A stretch of DNA of 64,000 bases, taken from assembly GCF_029953635.1 (NCBI RefSeq), contig NZ_CP124543.1, forward strand, positions 5,655,802-5,719,801, in the 5' to 3' direction. How positions within the stretch are numbered: the stretch's first letter is position 1; every line of letters begins with the position of its first letter. The position numbers and the translations under genes are program-made. The stretch comes from Halotia branconii CENA392. GTDB taxonomy: Bacteria; Cyanobacteriota; Cyanobacteriia; Cyanobacteriales; Nostocaceae. The notes under the pieces were generated by a model. The model was not told the origin of the DNA, did no database searches, and saw nothing but the letters and a program-made list of their open reading frames with translations. Of this stretch, positions 1 through 7,847 are shown one piece after another.

Positions 1-46
1 AAATTAACCTGATGTATGACAATCATTTTTGTGGATAGATCACAGT

Positions 47-283
47 ATGAATGACACACTTCTACAACGTATCACTCTAAATCCTCATATTTGTCACGGA
101 AAACCTTGTATTAGAGGACTTCGTTATCCAGTTGAATTTATTTTAGAACTGCTCAGCTCTGGCATGACTACTGAGCAAATATTGGCAGATTATGACGATT
201 TAGAATATGAAGATGTTCTAGCTGTCTTGTTATTTGCAGCTCGACTTAGCCAAGTCAAAAGTATTCACAAAATCGCTTCATGA
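47..283 (+). CDS. DUF433 family antitoxin-like protein
   Basis: A 78-residue protein with the DUF433 pattern: an N-terminal ITLNPHICHGKPCIRGLRYPV block, then a helical part with EQILADYDDLEYEDVLAVL. DUF433 proteins have a winged or ribbon-helix type DNA-binding fold and usually serve as antitoxin to a PIN-like DUF5615 protein, which follows here with a 4-nt ATGA overlap. I chose the ATG at 47 over an in-frame TTG at 29 because family members begin a few residues before the conserved block. A second, inverted pair of the same type lies at 7139-7741. Confidence 0.85.
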   Translation: MNDTLLQRITLNPHICHGKPCIRGLRYPVEFILELLSSGMTTEQILADYDDLEYEDVLAVLLFAARLSQVKSIHKIAS

Positions 284-633
284 AATTTCTTGTTGATGCC
301 CAGTTACCAGTCCGACTTGCAAATTTTCTTAGAGCCTCAAATTACGACACAATCCATACCAGAGATTTGCCAGACAAAAATGCTACATCAGATATTGATA
401 TTAATACTATATCAATTCAACAATATAGAATTTTAATCACTAAAGATTATGATTTTGTCAACTCTTTTTTAACAGTTAAGCAACCTTATAAGCTACTTTT
501 AATCACAACGGGTAATATCAGTAATTCAGAATTAGAAACTCTTTTCTCCACTAATATTCTATCTATAATTGAACTATTTAAACACCATTCCTACATTGAA
601 ATAAGTCGAGAAACTGTTATTGTACATCAATAG
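280..633 (+). CDS. DUF5615 PIN-like toxin
   Basis: A 117-residue protein starting MKFLVDAQLPVRLANFL, the typical start of DUF5615 (Mut7-C/PIN-like) proteins, with the first acidic residue in FLVDAQLP and further acidic residues in ITKDYDF. These are inferred metal-dependent RNases. The start overlaps the stop of the DUF433 gene, so the two are translationally coupled and form one toxin-antitoxin module. Full length for the family. The nuclease role rests on family membership, not on anything seen beyond these residues. Confidence 0.85.
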   Translation: MKFLVDAQLPVRLANFLRASNYDTIHTRDLPDKNATSDIDINTISIQQYRILITKDYDFVNSFLTVKQPYKLLLITTGNISNSELETLFSTNILSIIELFKHHSYIEISRETVIVHQ

Positions 634-876
634 AACTATCATAACTTGATACCATTTCATGAAATTACTGATACAAAGTACTTTTCTTACTCCCCCTGCT
701 TCTTCTGCTTGCCTAAATGTATCAACTTTAAAGTAAAACGGTATGACTCTATGGAAAATTGATGGTATGTGCGATCGCTGAAATTAATCTGATACATAAT
801 TGTTGCTGTTTGTTGTATTAGAGGAACTGTTAAACTGAGGATCATAAGTATAATTTCGCAAGATGATTGCTAACTT
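634..876. other. intergenic region before the NLR unit
   Basis: About 240 nt without a credible gene. It contains a C-rich tract near 690-710 and one HIP1 octamer near 771. It must hold the promoter of the 877-4347 unit, but I see no clear operator or strong promoter boxes. Confidence 0.5.
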
Positions 877-1344
877 ATGGAACCAGTAACCTTGACGGCT
901 GTAGCAACTGCGATCGCAACTCTCATTTTCTCAGAAGCTTTGAAGGAAGGCGGAAAAACTTTAGGACAAGGGATTTCACAACAAGTTACTCAACTGTTAA
1001 CTGCGATTCGGCAGAAATTCCAAACGGCGGGAACTGAAGGAATACTCAAAAGAGCCGAAGAAAATCCGACAGAGAAGAATCAAGCCAAGTTCCAGGATGA
1101 ACTGGAAACGCAAATGGAGGAAGACGAAGCCTTTGCCAAGCAATTGCAAGCACTGATGGCGCAGTTGCAAGCAAACGATACTGTTAAGCAAATCGTGGTT
1201 AAAGGTGTAACAGTAAAAGGTAAAGCAACAGTGGGCGATATCAACCTGGAAGCCGCAAGAGAAGGCGCAGTAAATCAAGAAGCAGTAGTTGATTCTGAAT
1301 TTGGTGACGATCTCAACCTGGGTGATGTGAATCTGAAGGCTTAA
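877..1344 (+). CDS. Putative NLR-associated effector (Bell/HeLo-like helical domain plus amyloid-type tail)
   Basis: A 155-residue protein of no certain family. Residues 1-50 are helical with a hydrophobic, small-residue-rich start (MEPVTLTAVATAIATLIF) followed by EGGKTLGQGISQQVTQLL. Residues 50-100 are charged and likely coiled. Residues 105-155 switch to alternating beta-like, glycine-punctuated sequence with two GD-I/V-NL units (TVGDINL and LGDVNL). This is the layout of bacterial membrane-toxic Bell-type effectors with a C-terminal amyloid signalling motif, known to be encoded next to NLR genes. The NLR gene starts 3 nt downstream, so they share a transcript. The function is inference; the layout and coupling are seen. 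Confidence 0.5.
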   Translation: MEPVTLTAVATAIATLIFSEALKEGGKTLGQGISQQVTQLLTAIRQKFQTAGTEGILKRAEENPTEKNQAKFQDELETQMEEDEAFAKQLQALMAQLQANDTVKQIVVKGVTVKGKATVGDINLEAAREGAVNQEAVVDSEFGDDLNLGDVNLKA

Positions 1345-1347
1345 ACC

Positions 1348-4347
1348 ATGAGTGAAAATCGCAGCCCAGAAGAAATTTTACAGAGCATTCTGCGGAATGT
1401 CCAAGTAGGTGGCAATCTGACGACAGGCGATATCACCCAAATCTTGAATTTACTGGTGATTATTCAACAGCCAGAGGTTTTCAAGCCAAAGGAAACGCCG
1501 CAAAATATTCCCCGTGGTAACGTAGTCAAGTTTGTTGGACGTGCTGAGGCTTTAGTTAGTCTCCATGACAAGCTACAAAACGGTAATCAAGTGGTGGTTG
1601 CGGCGATTGAGGGTATGGGAGGAGTGGGGAAAACAGAGTTAGCAACTCAGTACGCGCTAATTCACCTGCTACTCAACACTTATCCTGGTGGTATCTGTTG
1701 GTTACGCGCTAGAGATGAAGATATTGGACTTCAAATCTTGCAGTTTGCTATAGCTAAGTTAGGCTTAAAACCGCCAGAAGATTGGGATGTACTACAGCAA
1801 GTTGATTTCTGTTGGTCACGCTGGCATGATGGCGATGTGTTGGTGGTGTTGGATGATGTCACCGACTACGCCAAGGTAGAAGACTATTTACCACCACAAT
1901 CACCCAGGTTTAAACTGCTAATTACCACCAGATTACAGTTAGATTTTCCCCAATCATTCACTCTGGATGTGTTAAGTGAGTCCGCAGCAGTGGAACTTTT
2001 ACAAGAGTGGGTGGGAGGAGAAAAAGTCGCGCAGGAATTAGGTGAGGCGAAGGAAATTTGTGAACGTTTAGGTTATTTACCTTTGGCGTTGAACTTGGTG
2101 GGTAGGTATGTAAAGAAGCGGAAAATCTCTTTAGCGGAAATGTTGCGGAGGTTAGAAGCAAAAAAGTTAGTTCATGAGTCTTTAGCACGGGATGAAAAAG
2201 ACAAAACTTGGACGCTAAATGTCAAATGGGGTGTGATTGCTGCTTTTGAGTTAAGTTGGGATGATTTAAGTGATGATGCTCAGGAATTAGCTGTTTTACT
2301 GAGTTTATTTGCTTTAGCTCCGATTCCCTGGAGTTTGGTAGAAAGTGTAGAAACTGGGAAAGATGCTGAAGAGTTGGAAGATAGTAGAGTTGAGTTAGAG
2401 AGTTTGCATCTGCTTCAAGATAAGGAAGGCTACAAACTACATCAACTGATTCGGGAATTTTTTCAACTCAAGCAGGGTGACTTTAATCAGGTGGAGGAAT
2501 TTAAGCGATCGCTTTGCGGGGTAATGGTAGGGGTTGCTAAAAATATTCCTTCATATCCCACAGTTGAACAAATTCAGAATGTCACTCCAGCAATCCCTCA
2601 TTTAGCTGAGGTAGCGAATAATCTCATTCAGTACGTCAGCGATGATCGTTTAATTTGGGCATTTATTGGCAACGCTAGATTTTATTATGGTCAAGGACTG
2701 TATGACAAAGTTGCGCTTTGGTATGAGCAGTGTCTAGAAATCACTAAAAAACGTTTGGGAGAAGAACATCCAGATGTCGCTATTAGCCTCAGCAACATAG
2801 CTAATCTCTACCGTGACCAAGGTAGATACAGCGAAGCCGAAACCCGATTCATCGAAGCTTTGGCTCTCATGCACAAACTGTTAGGATCAGAACATATCGA
2901 TGTCGCCATTAGCCTCAACAACTTGGGGTTACTTTACTCTAACCAAGGCAGATACAGCGAAGCCGAAACCCGATTCATCGAAGCTTTGGCTCTCGCACGC
3001 AAGCTGGTGGGCGAAGAAAATTTTCATGTCGCCACTGGTCTCAACAACTTAGCACAACTCTACTGCGACCAAGGCAAATATAGCGAAGCTGAACCCCTTC
3101 ACATCGAAGCTTTGGCTCTCAGGCGCAAGCTGGTGGGCGAAGAACATCCCGATGTTGCACAAAGCCTCAATAACCTGGCGTTTCTCTACAACTTTCAAGG
3201 TAGATACAGCGAAGCTGAAACCCGATTCATTGAAGCTTTGGCTCTGATGCACAAACTGTTAGGAGCAGAACATCTCGATGTCGCTGCTGGACTCAATAAC
3301 TTAGCAGCATTCTACAACTCTCAAGGCAGATACAGCGAAGCCGAACCTCTTCTGCTCGAAGCATTGGCAATTATACGCAACTTGTTAGGAGAAGAACATC
3401 CCAAGGTTGCCACTAGCCTTAATAACTTAGCGTATCTCTACACTTACCAAGGCAGATACAGCGAAGCTGAACCCCTTCATATCCAAGTTGTGGCACTAAG
3501 GCGCAAAGTTTTGGGCGAAGAACATCCAGAACTCGCCATTAGCCTCAACAACTTAGCTGGACTTTATTCCTTCCAAGGTAAATACAGCGAAGCTGAATCC
3601 TTTCTTATCGAAGCTTTGGCACTGTACCGCAAGCTGCTGGGAGAAGAACACCCATATTTCGCCACTATCCTCAATAACCTAGCAGAACTTTACTGTAACC
3701 AAGGTAAATACAGCGAAGCTGAATCCCTTCATATTCAAGCTTTGGTACTCAGGCTTAAACTGCTGGGTGGAGAACATATTGATGTCGCTACTAGTTTCAA
3801 TAATCTAGCCAATCTCTACCGTTACCAAGGTAAATATAGCGAAGCCGAACCCCTATATGTCCAAACTTTGGCACTTTGGCGCAAACTGCTGGGCGAAGAA
3901 CACCCATATTTCGCCACTATCCTCAACAACCTTGCGGGACTCTACCGTGTCCAAGGTAGATACAGCGAAGCTGAACCCCTATACATCAAAGCTTTAGCAC
4001 TTAGCTGCAAGCTGCTAGGCGAAGAAAATCCTGATGTCGCCACTGGCCTCAACAACCTTGCAGTATTGTACGACTCCCAAGGCAGATACAACGAAGCTGA
4101 ACCTCTATACGTCAAAACTTTGGCACTTTGGCGCAAACTGCTGGGCGAAGAACATCCCGATGTCGCCACTAGCCTCAACAATCTTGCGGGACTCTACCAT
4201 TCCCAGGGCAGATACAGCGAAGCCGAATCTTTATGCATCCAGGCTTTAGATATTTTTGAGCAACAGTTAGGAGTGAATCATCCTGATGCTGTTACTACTC
4301 GTAGAAATTTAGCATTTTTGCGCGATCGCCTCAACTCACAACAGTAA
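1348..4347 (+). CDS. NB-ARC/TPR NLR-like STAND protein
   Basis: 999 residues. The N-terminus carries a short glycine-rich motif at 17-32 (NVQVGGNLTTGDITQI), similar in style to the tail of the upstream protein. The NB-ARC ATPase follows: FVGRAEAL near 62, Walker A GMGGVGKT near 89-96, Walker B VLVVLDDV near 164-171, LLITTR near 191 and GYLPLA near 242. A winged-helix/linker region precedes a kinesin-light-chain type TPR array from about residue 440 to 990 with a 42-residue period (GRYSEAEPLYIEALAL, LLGEEHPDVATSLNNLA). STAND proteins of this kind act as ligand-triggered switches in programmed cell death or anti-phage defence. The TPR array is the likely sensor. The ligand is unknown. Confidence 0.85.
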   Translation: MSENRSPEEILQSILRNVQVGGNLTTGDITQILNLLVIIQQPEVFKPKETPQNIPRGNVVKFVGRAEALVSLHDKLQNGNQVVVAAIEGMGGVGKTELATQYALIHLLLNTYPGGICWLRARDEDIGLQILQFAIAKLGLKPPEDWDVLQQVDFCWSRWHDGDVLVVLDDVTDYAKVEDYLPPQSPRFKLLITTRLQLDFPQSFTLDVLSESAAVELLQEWVGGEKVAQELGEAKEICERLGYLPLALNLVGRYVKKRKISLAEMLRRLEAKKLVHESLARDEKDKTWTLNVKWGVIAAFELSWDDLSDDAQELAVLLSLFALAPIPWSLVESVETGKDAEELEDSRVELESLHLLQDKEGYKLHQLIREFFQLKQGDFNQVEEFKRSLCGVMVGVAKNIPSYPTVEQIQNVTPAIPHLAEVANNLIQYVSDDRLIWAFIGNARFYYGQGLYDKVALWYEQCLEITKKRLGEEHPDVAISLSNIANLYRDQGRYSEAETRFIEALALMHKLLGSEHIDVAISLNNLGLLYSNQGRYSEAETRFIEALALARKLVGEENFHVATGLNNLAQLYCDQGKYSEAEPLHIEALALRRKLVGEEHPDVAQSLNNLAFLYNFQGRYSEAETRFIEALALMHKLLGAEHLDVAAGLNNLAAFYNSQGRYSEAEPLLLEALAIIRNLLGEEHPKVATSLNNLAYLYTYQGRYSEAEPLHIQVVALRRKVLGEEHPELAISLNNLAGLYSFQGKYSEAESFLIEALALYRKLLGEEHPYFATILNNLAELYCNQGKYSEAESLHIQALVLRLKLLGGEHIDVATSFNNLANLYRYQGKYSEAEPLYVQTLALWRKLLGEEHPYFATILNNLAGLYRVQGRYSEAEPLYIKALALSCKLLGEENPDVATGLNNLAVLYDSQGRYNEAEPLYVKTLALWRKLLGEEHPDVATSLNNLAGLYHSQGRYSEAESLCIQALDIFEQQLGVNHPDAVTTRRNLAFLRDRLNSQQ
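2755..4268 (+). repeat. 126-bp tandem repeat array encoding TPR units
   Basis: Within the NLR gene, the segment from the first LGEEH codon run (near 2755) to the last degenerate one (near 4266) holds twelve periods of 126 bp without a length change, giving thirteen LGxEH landmarks. Copies are near-identical in stretches such as the GRYSEAE codons. That suggests recent duplication or gene conversion within the array. The unit length is conserved even where sequence drifts. Confidence 0.85.
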
Positions 4348-4689
4348 AATTCAAGTTCCCAACCTCATCATTCAAGCTTTTATCTCCAAATTTCTCGTTC
4401 GGAACTCGAACTGTCGTGTTCCGAACTCAAAGTTTCGTGTTCCGAACGAGAACTTTCATCTTCTGAAGTGAAATGATGGTGTTGTGAGGGCGATCGCTTT
4501 TGTTCTGAAGTGGAATGATGGTGTTATGAAGGCGATCGCTCGACTTAAATTAGAGAATGAAGTGCGATCGCCTTTGATAGTAGAGAGATGATTGCGATCG
4601 CCATCGCTTTTTGAGCCACAATGGATGAACGATAGGGAGTCCATAGAACAAACAATAGCTAAAAAGAAACCAAATCAGGAGAAGGCTTG
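4348..4689. other. repeat-rich intergenic region
   Basis: About 340 nt between the NLR gene and the PIN module. The first part holds three loosely repeated TTCCGAAC-containing units (4390-4460). The rest is filled by two copies of the intergenic repeat family listed separately, with several HIP1 octamers. No gene seen. Confidence 0.6.
4427..4572. repeat. Intergenic repeat family, copies A and B
   Basis: Two adjacent copies of a family whose core reads TTCTGAAGTGAAATGATGG followed by TGTTCTGAGGGCGAT. Copy A core starts near 4461. Copy B runs 4503-4572 and continues with the family tail CGACTTAAATT...AGAATGAAGTGCG. Other copies are at 5395, 6246, 6924 and 7011. All lie between toxin-antitoxin genes. 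Confidence 0.75.
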
Positions 4690-4947
4690 ATGCAATCAGC
4701 ATTACGCATAGAAACTAAAGTGTTACCAGGCAACAAAATTGAAATCACCTTGCCTGACGATACACTCTCAACCTCAGTAGGACAAACTATTGAGGTAATT
4801 GTCCTAATACCAGAGCAAAAAACGACAATAGAAGAACAATCAATTATCCACCTGCTTGAAGAAATCCACAAACAGCGTCCTGTTGGCAGAAGTTTAGAAG
4901 AAATCAATCGAGACCTCCAAGCAGAGCGAGATGCATGGGACAATTAA
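4690..4947 (+). CDS. Putative antitoxin of a PIN-toxin pair
   Basis: 85 residues with an N-terminal beta-rich part (RIETKVLPGNKIEITLPDD) reminiscent of small antitoxin DNA-binding domains, and a charged helical tail ending in RSLEEINRDLQAERDAWDN, a common toxin-wrapping tail in cyanobacterial VapB-type antitoxins. I chose the ATG at 4690 over the adjacent TTG; an AGGAG-like sequence lies just upstream (AGGAGAAGG, 4678-4686). The next gene starts within its 3' end (13-nt overlap). The family is not securely recognised; the role comes from context. Confidence 0.7.
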   Translation: MQSALRIETKVLPGNKIEITLPDDTLSTSVGQTIEVIVLIPEQKTTIEEQSIIHLLEEIHKQRPVGRSLEEINRDLQAERDAWDN

Positions 4948-5381
4948 TTCTGCCAAATGCTGCTCGTATATACGTCGATACCGTAACAGTTATTTACGCC
5001 GTCGAACAGACTCCAACTTATGGGGTGTTGCTAAATCCCCTATGGCATAGTCTTCAGGCGAGAACCCTTGAAGTCTTTAGCAGCGAACTAACTCTGATGG
5101 AAACCTTAGTTGTGCCACTGAGAAACTCGGATACATTTCTGGTTGATGCTTATGAGAGATTACTGCGATCGCCTCAAATGCAGTTGATTCCCATTAGTCA
5201 GACTATCTTGCGTGAAGCAGCAAGACTACGGGCAAGTACGCCTTCTTTGAGAACACCTGATGCCATTCATATTGCGACTGCTACAACATCTGGCTGCACT
5301 CAGTTTCTCACCAACGATCGCCAACTGAGGACAGCAACAAATTTATTCGTTGTGATTCTAGATGAGGTGCTGACATCATGA
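4935..5381 (+). CDS. PIN-domain ribonuclease toxin (VapC-type)
   Basis: 148 residues with the PIN layout: an early acidic residue in IYVDTVTVIYAVE, a central LTLMETLV segment with a conserved Glu, then LRTPDAIHIATA, the hallmark third acidic box, and FLTNDRQL with the last Asp. VapC toxins cleave structured RNAs such as tRNA. It overlaps its antitoxin gene by 13 nt, typical of coupled toxin-antitoxin operons. Length is normal for the family and all acidic positions are present, so it looks intact. Confidence 0.85.
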   Translation: MGQLILPNAARIYVDTVTVIYAVEQTPTYGVLLNPLWHSLQARTLEVFSSELTLMETLVVPLRNSDTFLVDAYERLLRSPQMQLIPISQTILREAARLRASTPSLRTPDAIHIATATTSGCTQFLTNDRQLRTATNLFVVILDEVLTS

Positions 5382-5394
5382 GCGATCGCTTTTG

Positions 5395-5490
5395 TTCTGA
5401 AGGGGAATGATGGTGTTCTGGGGGCGATGTCTGACGACAAGCCGCAAGCGTTTACGCTCGGCTTAAATTATAGAATGAAGTGCGATTGCT
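5395..5490. repeat. Intergenic repeat family, copy C
   Basis: Full-length copy directly after the PIN toxin stop. The core TTCTGAAGGGGAATGATGG is followed by a GTCTGACGACAAGCCGCAAG insert and then the tail GCTTAAATTATAGAATGAAG. The insert is shared with copy D but absent from copies A and B. A GCGTTCGCGTAGCGTGTCG palindromic repeat of another type lies just after it (5540-5590). Confidence 0.75.
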
Positions 5491-5592
5491 TGTGAGAGTT
5501 GACAGATGAGTGTGAGAGCGATCGGCTTTGCCGTTGCCGTTGGCGTTCGCGTAGCGTGTCGTAGACAAGCCTCTCGAAGAGAAGGCATCGCT

Positions 5593-5898
5593 TTATACAT
5601 CCTGATTCTCGTGAAAAATATCTTCTAAATCTCGATATCCACTCAAAACCCTCTCTACTTGGATACCATTTTTAATCGGGCGGTAAAAAATGACTTGATT
5701 ATCCACTGGCAAACTACGTAAATTAGGTGCTAGTTCCTCACGGTTACGCCCAAGTTCAGGAAAATCTGCTAATAAAAGACACTTTTCCTCAAAAGCATCA
5801 AGAAAACGACTAGCTGCACCTAAATTAAGTCTGCTTATATAGTTTTTTATATCTTTTAAATCTTGCTTGGCAGCAGCACTTAAAATATATCTACTCAT
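5593..5898 (-). CDS. parE: ParE/RelE-superfamily toxin
   Basis: 101 residues with the ParE pattern: LSAAAKQDLKDIKNYI at the start, a central FPELGRNREELAPNLRSLP segment, then VIFYRPIKNGIQVERVLSGYRDL. ParE proteins inhibit DNA gyrase and RelE relatives cut mRNA; the GRNREEL-LRSLPV-YRP-RVLSG pattern is of the ParE group. It sits 2 nt downstream of its ParD-like antitoxin on the minus strand. It appears full length. Confidence 0.85.
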   Translation of the reverse strand: MSRYILSAAAKQDLKDIKNYISRLNLGAASRFLDAFEEKCLLLADFPELGRNREELAPNLRSLPVDNQVIFYRPIKNGIQVERVLSGYRDLEDIFHENQDV

Positions 5899-5900
5899 AC

Positions 5901-6161
5901 TTAACTTTGCTGCGCTTGTTGAATTTCTTCTCGTAATTCTCTTAATACTTCTTCCCCATCAAAAACATCACCGCGATCTGATTGCTCAATTCCAATAGCA
6001 ATTTCTTTGCGGAGTTCTTCTAATTGCACCAAACGTTTCATTTCCCATTCTTCTAACAGCTGCAAGGCAGCACAAACTACCTCCGAAGCAGATGAGTATC
6101 TACCTTGTTTTACTGTTGCTTGAATAAACAGCTCTAATTCTGGTGTCAAAGATATATTCAT
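5901..6161 (-). CDS. parD: ParD-type antitoxin
   Basis: 86 residues beginning MNISLTPELELFIQ, followed by GRYSSASEVVCAALQLLEE, the ribbon-helix-helix signature of ParD (CC2985-type) antitoxins. The C-terminal half is acidic and helical and should wrap ParE. First gene of a two-gene operon. ParD normally represses its own promoter, so an operator is expected just upstream of 6161. None is obvious apart from an AT-rich stretch at 6166-6205. Confidence 0.85.
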   Translation of the reverse strand: MNISLTPELELFIQATVKQGRYSSASEVVCAALQLLEEWEMKRLVQLEELRKEIAIGIEQSDRGDVFDGEEVLRELREEIQQAQQS

Positions 6162-6231
6162 CGGATGTAAGATGATATTTTAATTAACATAATAGCTACA
6201 TTTTACGGAGAGCGATCGCTCTACATTTTGA

Positions 6232-6335
6232 CTCTAAGTTTCCTGTTCTGAAGTGAAATGATGGTGTTCTGAGGGCGATGTCTGACGACAAGCCGCAAGC
6301 GTCTACGCTCGACTTAAATTGTAGAATGATGTGCG
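6232..6335. repeat. Intergenic repeat family, copy D
   Basis: Full-length copy between the ParDE and HicAB modules. It begins CTCTAAGTTTCCTGTTCTGA, continues with the core AGTGAAATGATGGTGTTCTG, the GACGACAAGCCGCAAGCG insert and the tail CGACTTAAATTGTAGAATGA. This copy is closest to the family consensus. Confidence 0.75.
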
Positions 6336-6338
6336 GAC

Positions 6339-6557
6339 TCAAAGATTATTCCATTCTTCCAATGTGATTTCCCTCTCTATAATCACCTCAATTTCCCGAA
6401 TCATCATCCGCAATTGCGGTACAGAATACTCGTCATTAGAGGGAATAGTTAGGCGATGTTGCCCATAAACCATAAACTGATGTCTTGTACCGGAAAAAGC
6501 CCCTTCAAAGCCAAGTTGCCGTAATTTTTTGACAAAATCTCGACGTTTACAAGGCAT
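6339..6557 (-). CDS. hicA: HicA-type mRNA interferase toxin
   Basis: 72 residues: MPCKRRDFVKKLRQLGFEG, then SGTRHQFMVYGQHRLTIPSN. This is the HicA double-stranded-RNA-binding-like fold with the catalytic His in G(T/S)xHxxF. I chose the ATG at 6557 over a TTG at 6569. It overlaps the upstream hicB-like gene by 11 nt. HicA cleaves mRNA independently of ribosomes. The antitoxin-first gene order is an accepted HicAB arrangement. Confidence 0.8.
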   Translation of the reverse strand: MPCKRRDFVKKLRQLGFEGAFSGTRHQFMVYGQHRLTIPSNDEYSVPQLRMMIREIEVIIEREITLEEWNNL

Positions 6558-6819
6558 CCATCGGCTCAAGGGTTGGCTCCTGATTTAGATCAATATTATC
6601 AATGACTGGTAGAGAATGTCCCAGCTTTAAGCCCAGCAGAATCCACTCTTCCAGTGTGGAACGTAACTCATCTTCGCACTCGCGCAAAGTTACACCAAAA
6701 GCAATAACTCCCTGACAAGCCGGAATCTTACCTGCAAAAGTACCATCTTCCAGTTTGTCATAAACCGCCTGTGCGATCGCTTCCTCAACATAATCACTAA
6801 GAATAAAGCGTGTGGTCAT
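6547..6819 (-). CDS. hicB: HicB-type antitoxin
   Basis: 90 residues with the partial RNase-H-like HicB core: DGTFAGKIPACQGVIAFGVTLRECEDELRSTLEEWILLGLKLG has the G-F-A-IP-GV-A-G-T-ECEDEL-LEEW pattern. No extra C-terminal helix-turn-helix is present, so it is the short HicB form. Overlaps hicA by 11 nt. Its start has no recognisable operator but an AT-rich stretch lies just upstream. Confidence 0.8.
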   Translation of the reverse strand: MTTRFILSDYVEEAIAQAVYDKLEDGTFAGKIPACQGVIAFGVTLRECEDELRSTLEEWILLGLKLGHSLPVIDNIDLNQEPTLEPMDAL

Positions 6820-6910
6820 TCTAATTGCATTGCTTGTGATGGGCGATGTTATTCAAGCTTTTGTTTTACCTGAAGATTATTGTACTACAGCGATCGCTTT
6901 CCCTTTTTAC

Positions 6911-7071
6911 TTCAAGTTTCGTGTTTTGAAGTGCAATGATGGAGTTCTGAAGGCGATGCCTGGGTTGGGCTACGCCTACGCTTTACCTTTTTGCTCGAAG
7001 TTTCTTGTTAGCAGGTGAAATGATGGTGTTTTGGGGGCGATTCTTTCACCTAAATTATAGAATGAAGTGCG
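6911..7071. repeat. Intergenic repeat family, copies E and F
   Basis: Two further, more diverged copies. Copy E has CTTCAAGTTTCGTGTTTTGA and AATGATGGAGTTCTGAAGGC. Copy F has CTCGAAGTTTCTTGTTAGCA, AATGATGGTGTTTTGGGGGC and the tail TAAATTATAGAATGAAGTGC. They lie between HicAB and the second DUF433/DUF5615 pair. Confidence 0.7.
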
Positions 7072-7138
7072 TAGACGCTTTGCGGCTTGTCGTTAGACAT
7101 CGCTCTCTAAAAGTTTGGAAATAAATCGCTCATTTTAC

Positions 7139-7501
7139 TCATATCGGCAATCGCCTCACGCGGAAAGTTTCATTATTCACAGAAATAATTGCACCAAGTT
7201 CTAAATCTTCCTGACATTCATTCAAAACTTGCGTCAACCGTTCATTAATTACATCGTAATTTTCATTTCCTAATCTAAACAAGATGACACTGGGTAAATT
7301 ATCTCCACTGATGGCTAACAGTTGGGCAAAATCTAAATCTACAGTTAATAAAATTCTCTCTTCTACACGAGCTTTAATTAAAATCTCGTTATCTGGTAGC
7401 CTTTGCAAATCTTCATTACGCAAATGCACTACATCATAACCACCACTACGCAACCAAAATACAGTTCGTAGCGAAATTCCCATATCTGCCAAGAACTTCA
7501 T
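7139..7501 (-). CDS. DUF5615 PIN-like toxin (second copy type)
   Basis: 120 residues starting MKFLADMGISLRTVFWL, with YDVVHLRNEDL and ILLTVDLDFAQLL, the acidic boxes of DUF5615 PIN-like proteins. It is divergent in sequence from the one at 280-633, so the two modules are not a recent duplication. It lies 9 nt after the DUF433 antitoxin gene on the minus strand. Confidence 0.85.
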   Translation of the reverse strand: MKFLADMGISLRTVFWLRSGGYDVVHLRNEDLQRLPDNEILIKARVEERILLTVDLDFAQLLAISGDNLPSVILFRLGNENYDVINERLTQVLNECQEDLELGAIISVNNETFRVRRLPI

Positions 7502-7510
7502 TATGACTTA

Positions 7511-7741
7511 TTACGCGCTTTTGAAAGGATAAACTCGCTCTTGAGTTAACCACGCCGCGTAAAGTAGAGATTGACGAATATCCTCTGATTCTAAATCAGG
7601 ATATTCTTCTAAAATTTCCTCTACAGGTTTGCCATTAGCCACTAAATTAACGACAAGAGAAACCGGTATTCGCATCCCACGAATGCAGGCTTGTCCACCC
7701 ATAATGATAGGGTCAAATGTAATTCTATCTAGACCTAACAT
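7511..7741 (-). CDS. DUF433 family antitoxin-like protein
   Basis: 76 residues: MLGLDRITFDPIIMGGQACI then RGMRIPVSLVVNLVANGK, the classic DUF433 start, and EEYPDLESEDIRQSLLYAA. The reading frame stays open upstream to 7831, but that part is read from a palindromic repeat, so I place the start at the ATG at 7741 where family similarity begins. Partner of the DUF5615 gene. Confidence 0.8.
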   Translation of the reverse strand: MLGLDRITFDPIIMGGQACIRGMRIPVSLVVNLVANGKPVEEILEEYPDLESEDIRQSLLYAAWLTQERVYPFKSA

Positions 7742-7769
7742 AAAAATTATTTCTCTAAATGACTGCATT

Positions 7770-7832
7770 GTACTACAGCAACGCTCGCCAGTCGCTACAA
7801 CGGGGGAAACCCCCGCAACGCGCTGGCTCACA
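7770..7832. repeat. Palindromic dispersed repeat (GGGGGAAACCCCC type)
   Basis: A Nostoc-type short repeat containing GCCAGTCGCTACAACGGGGG followed by AAACCCCCGCAACGCGCTGG. It forms a strong hairpin around GGGGGAAACCCCC. It is open in frames on both strands and so artificially extends the DUF433 frame and the fragment at 7848-8112. Confidence 0.7.
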
Positions 7833-7847
7833 AATTTCTGATGTTGT

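Noticed and set aside
7759..7847. 5' part of the frame leading into the Rpn fragment as a real gene start
   Set aside because: This part is the palindromic repeat and has no similarity to the family.
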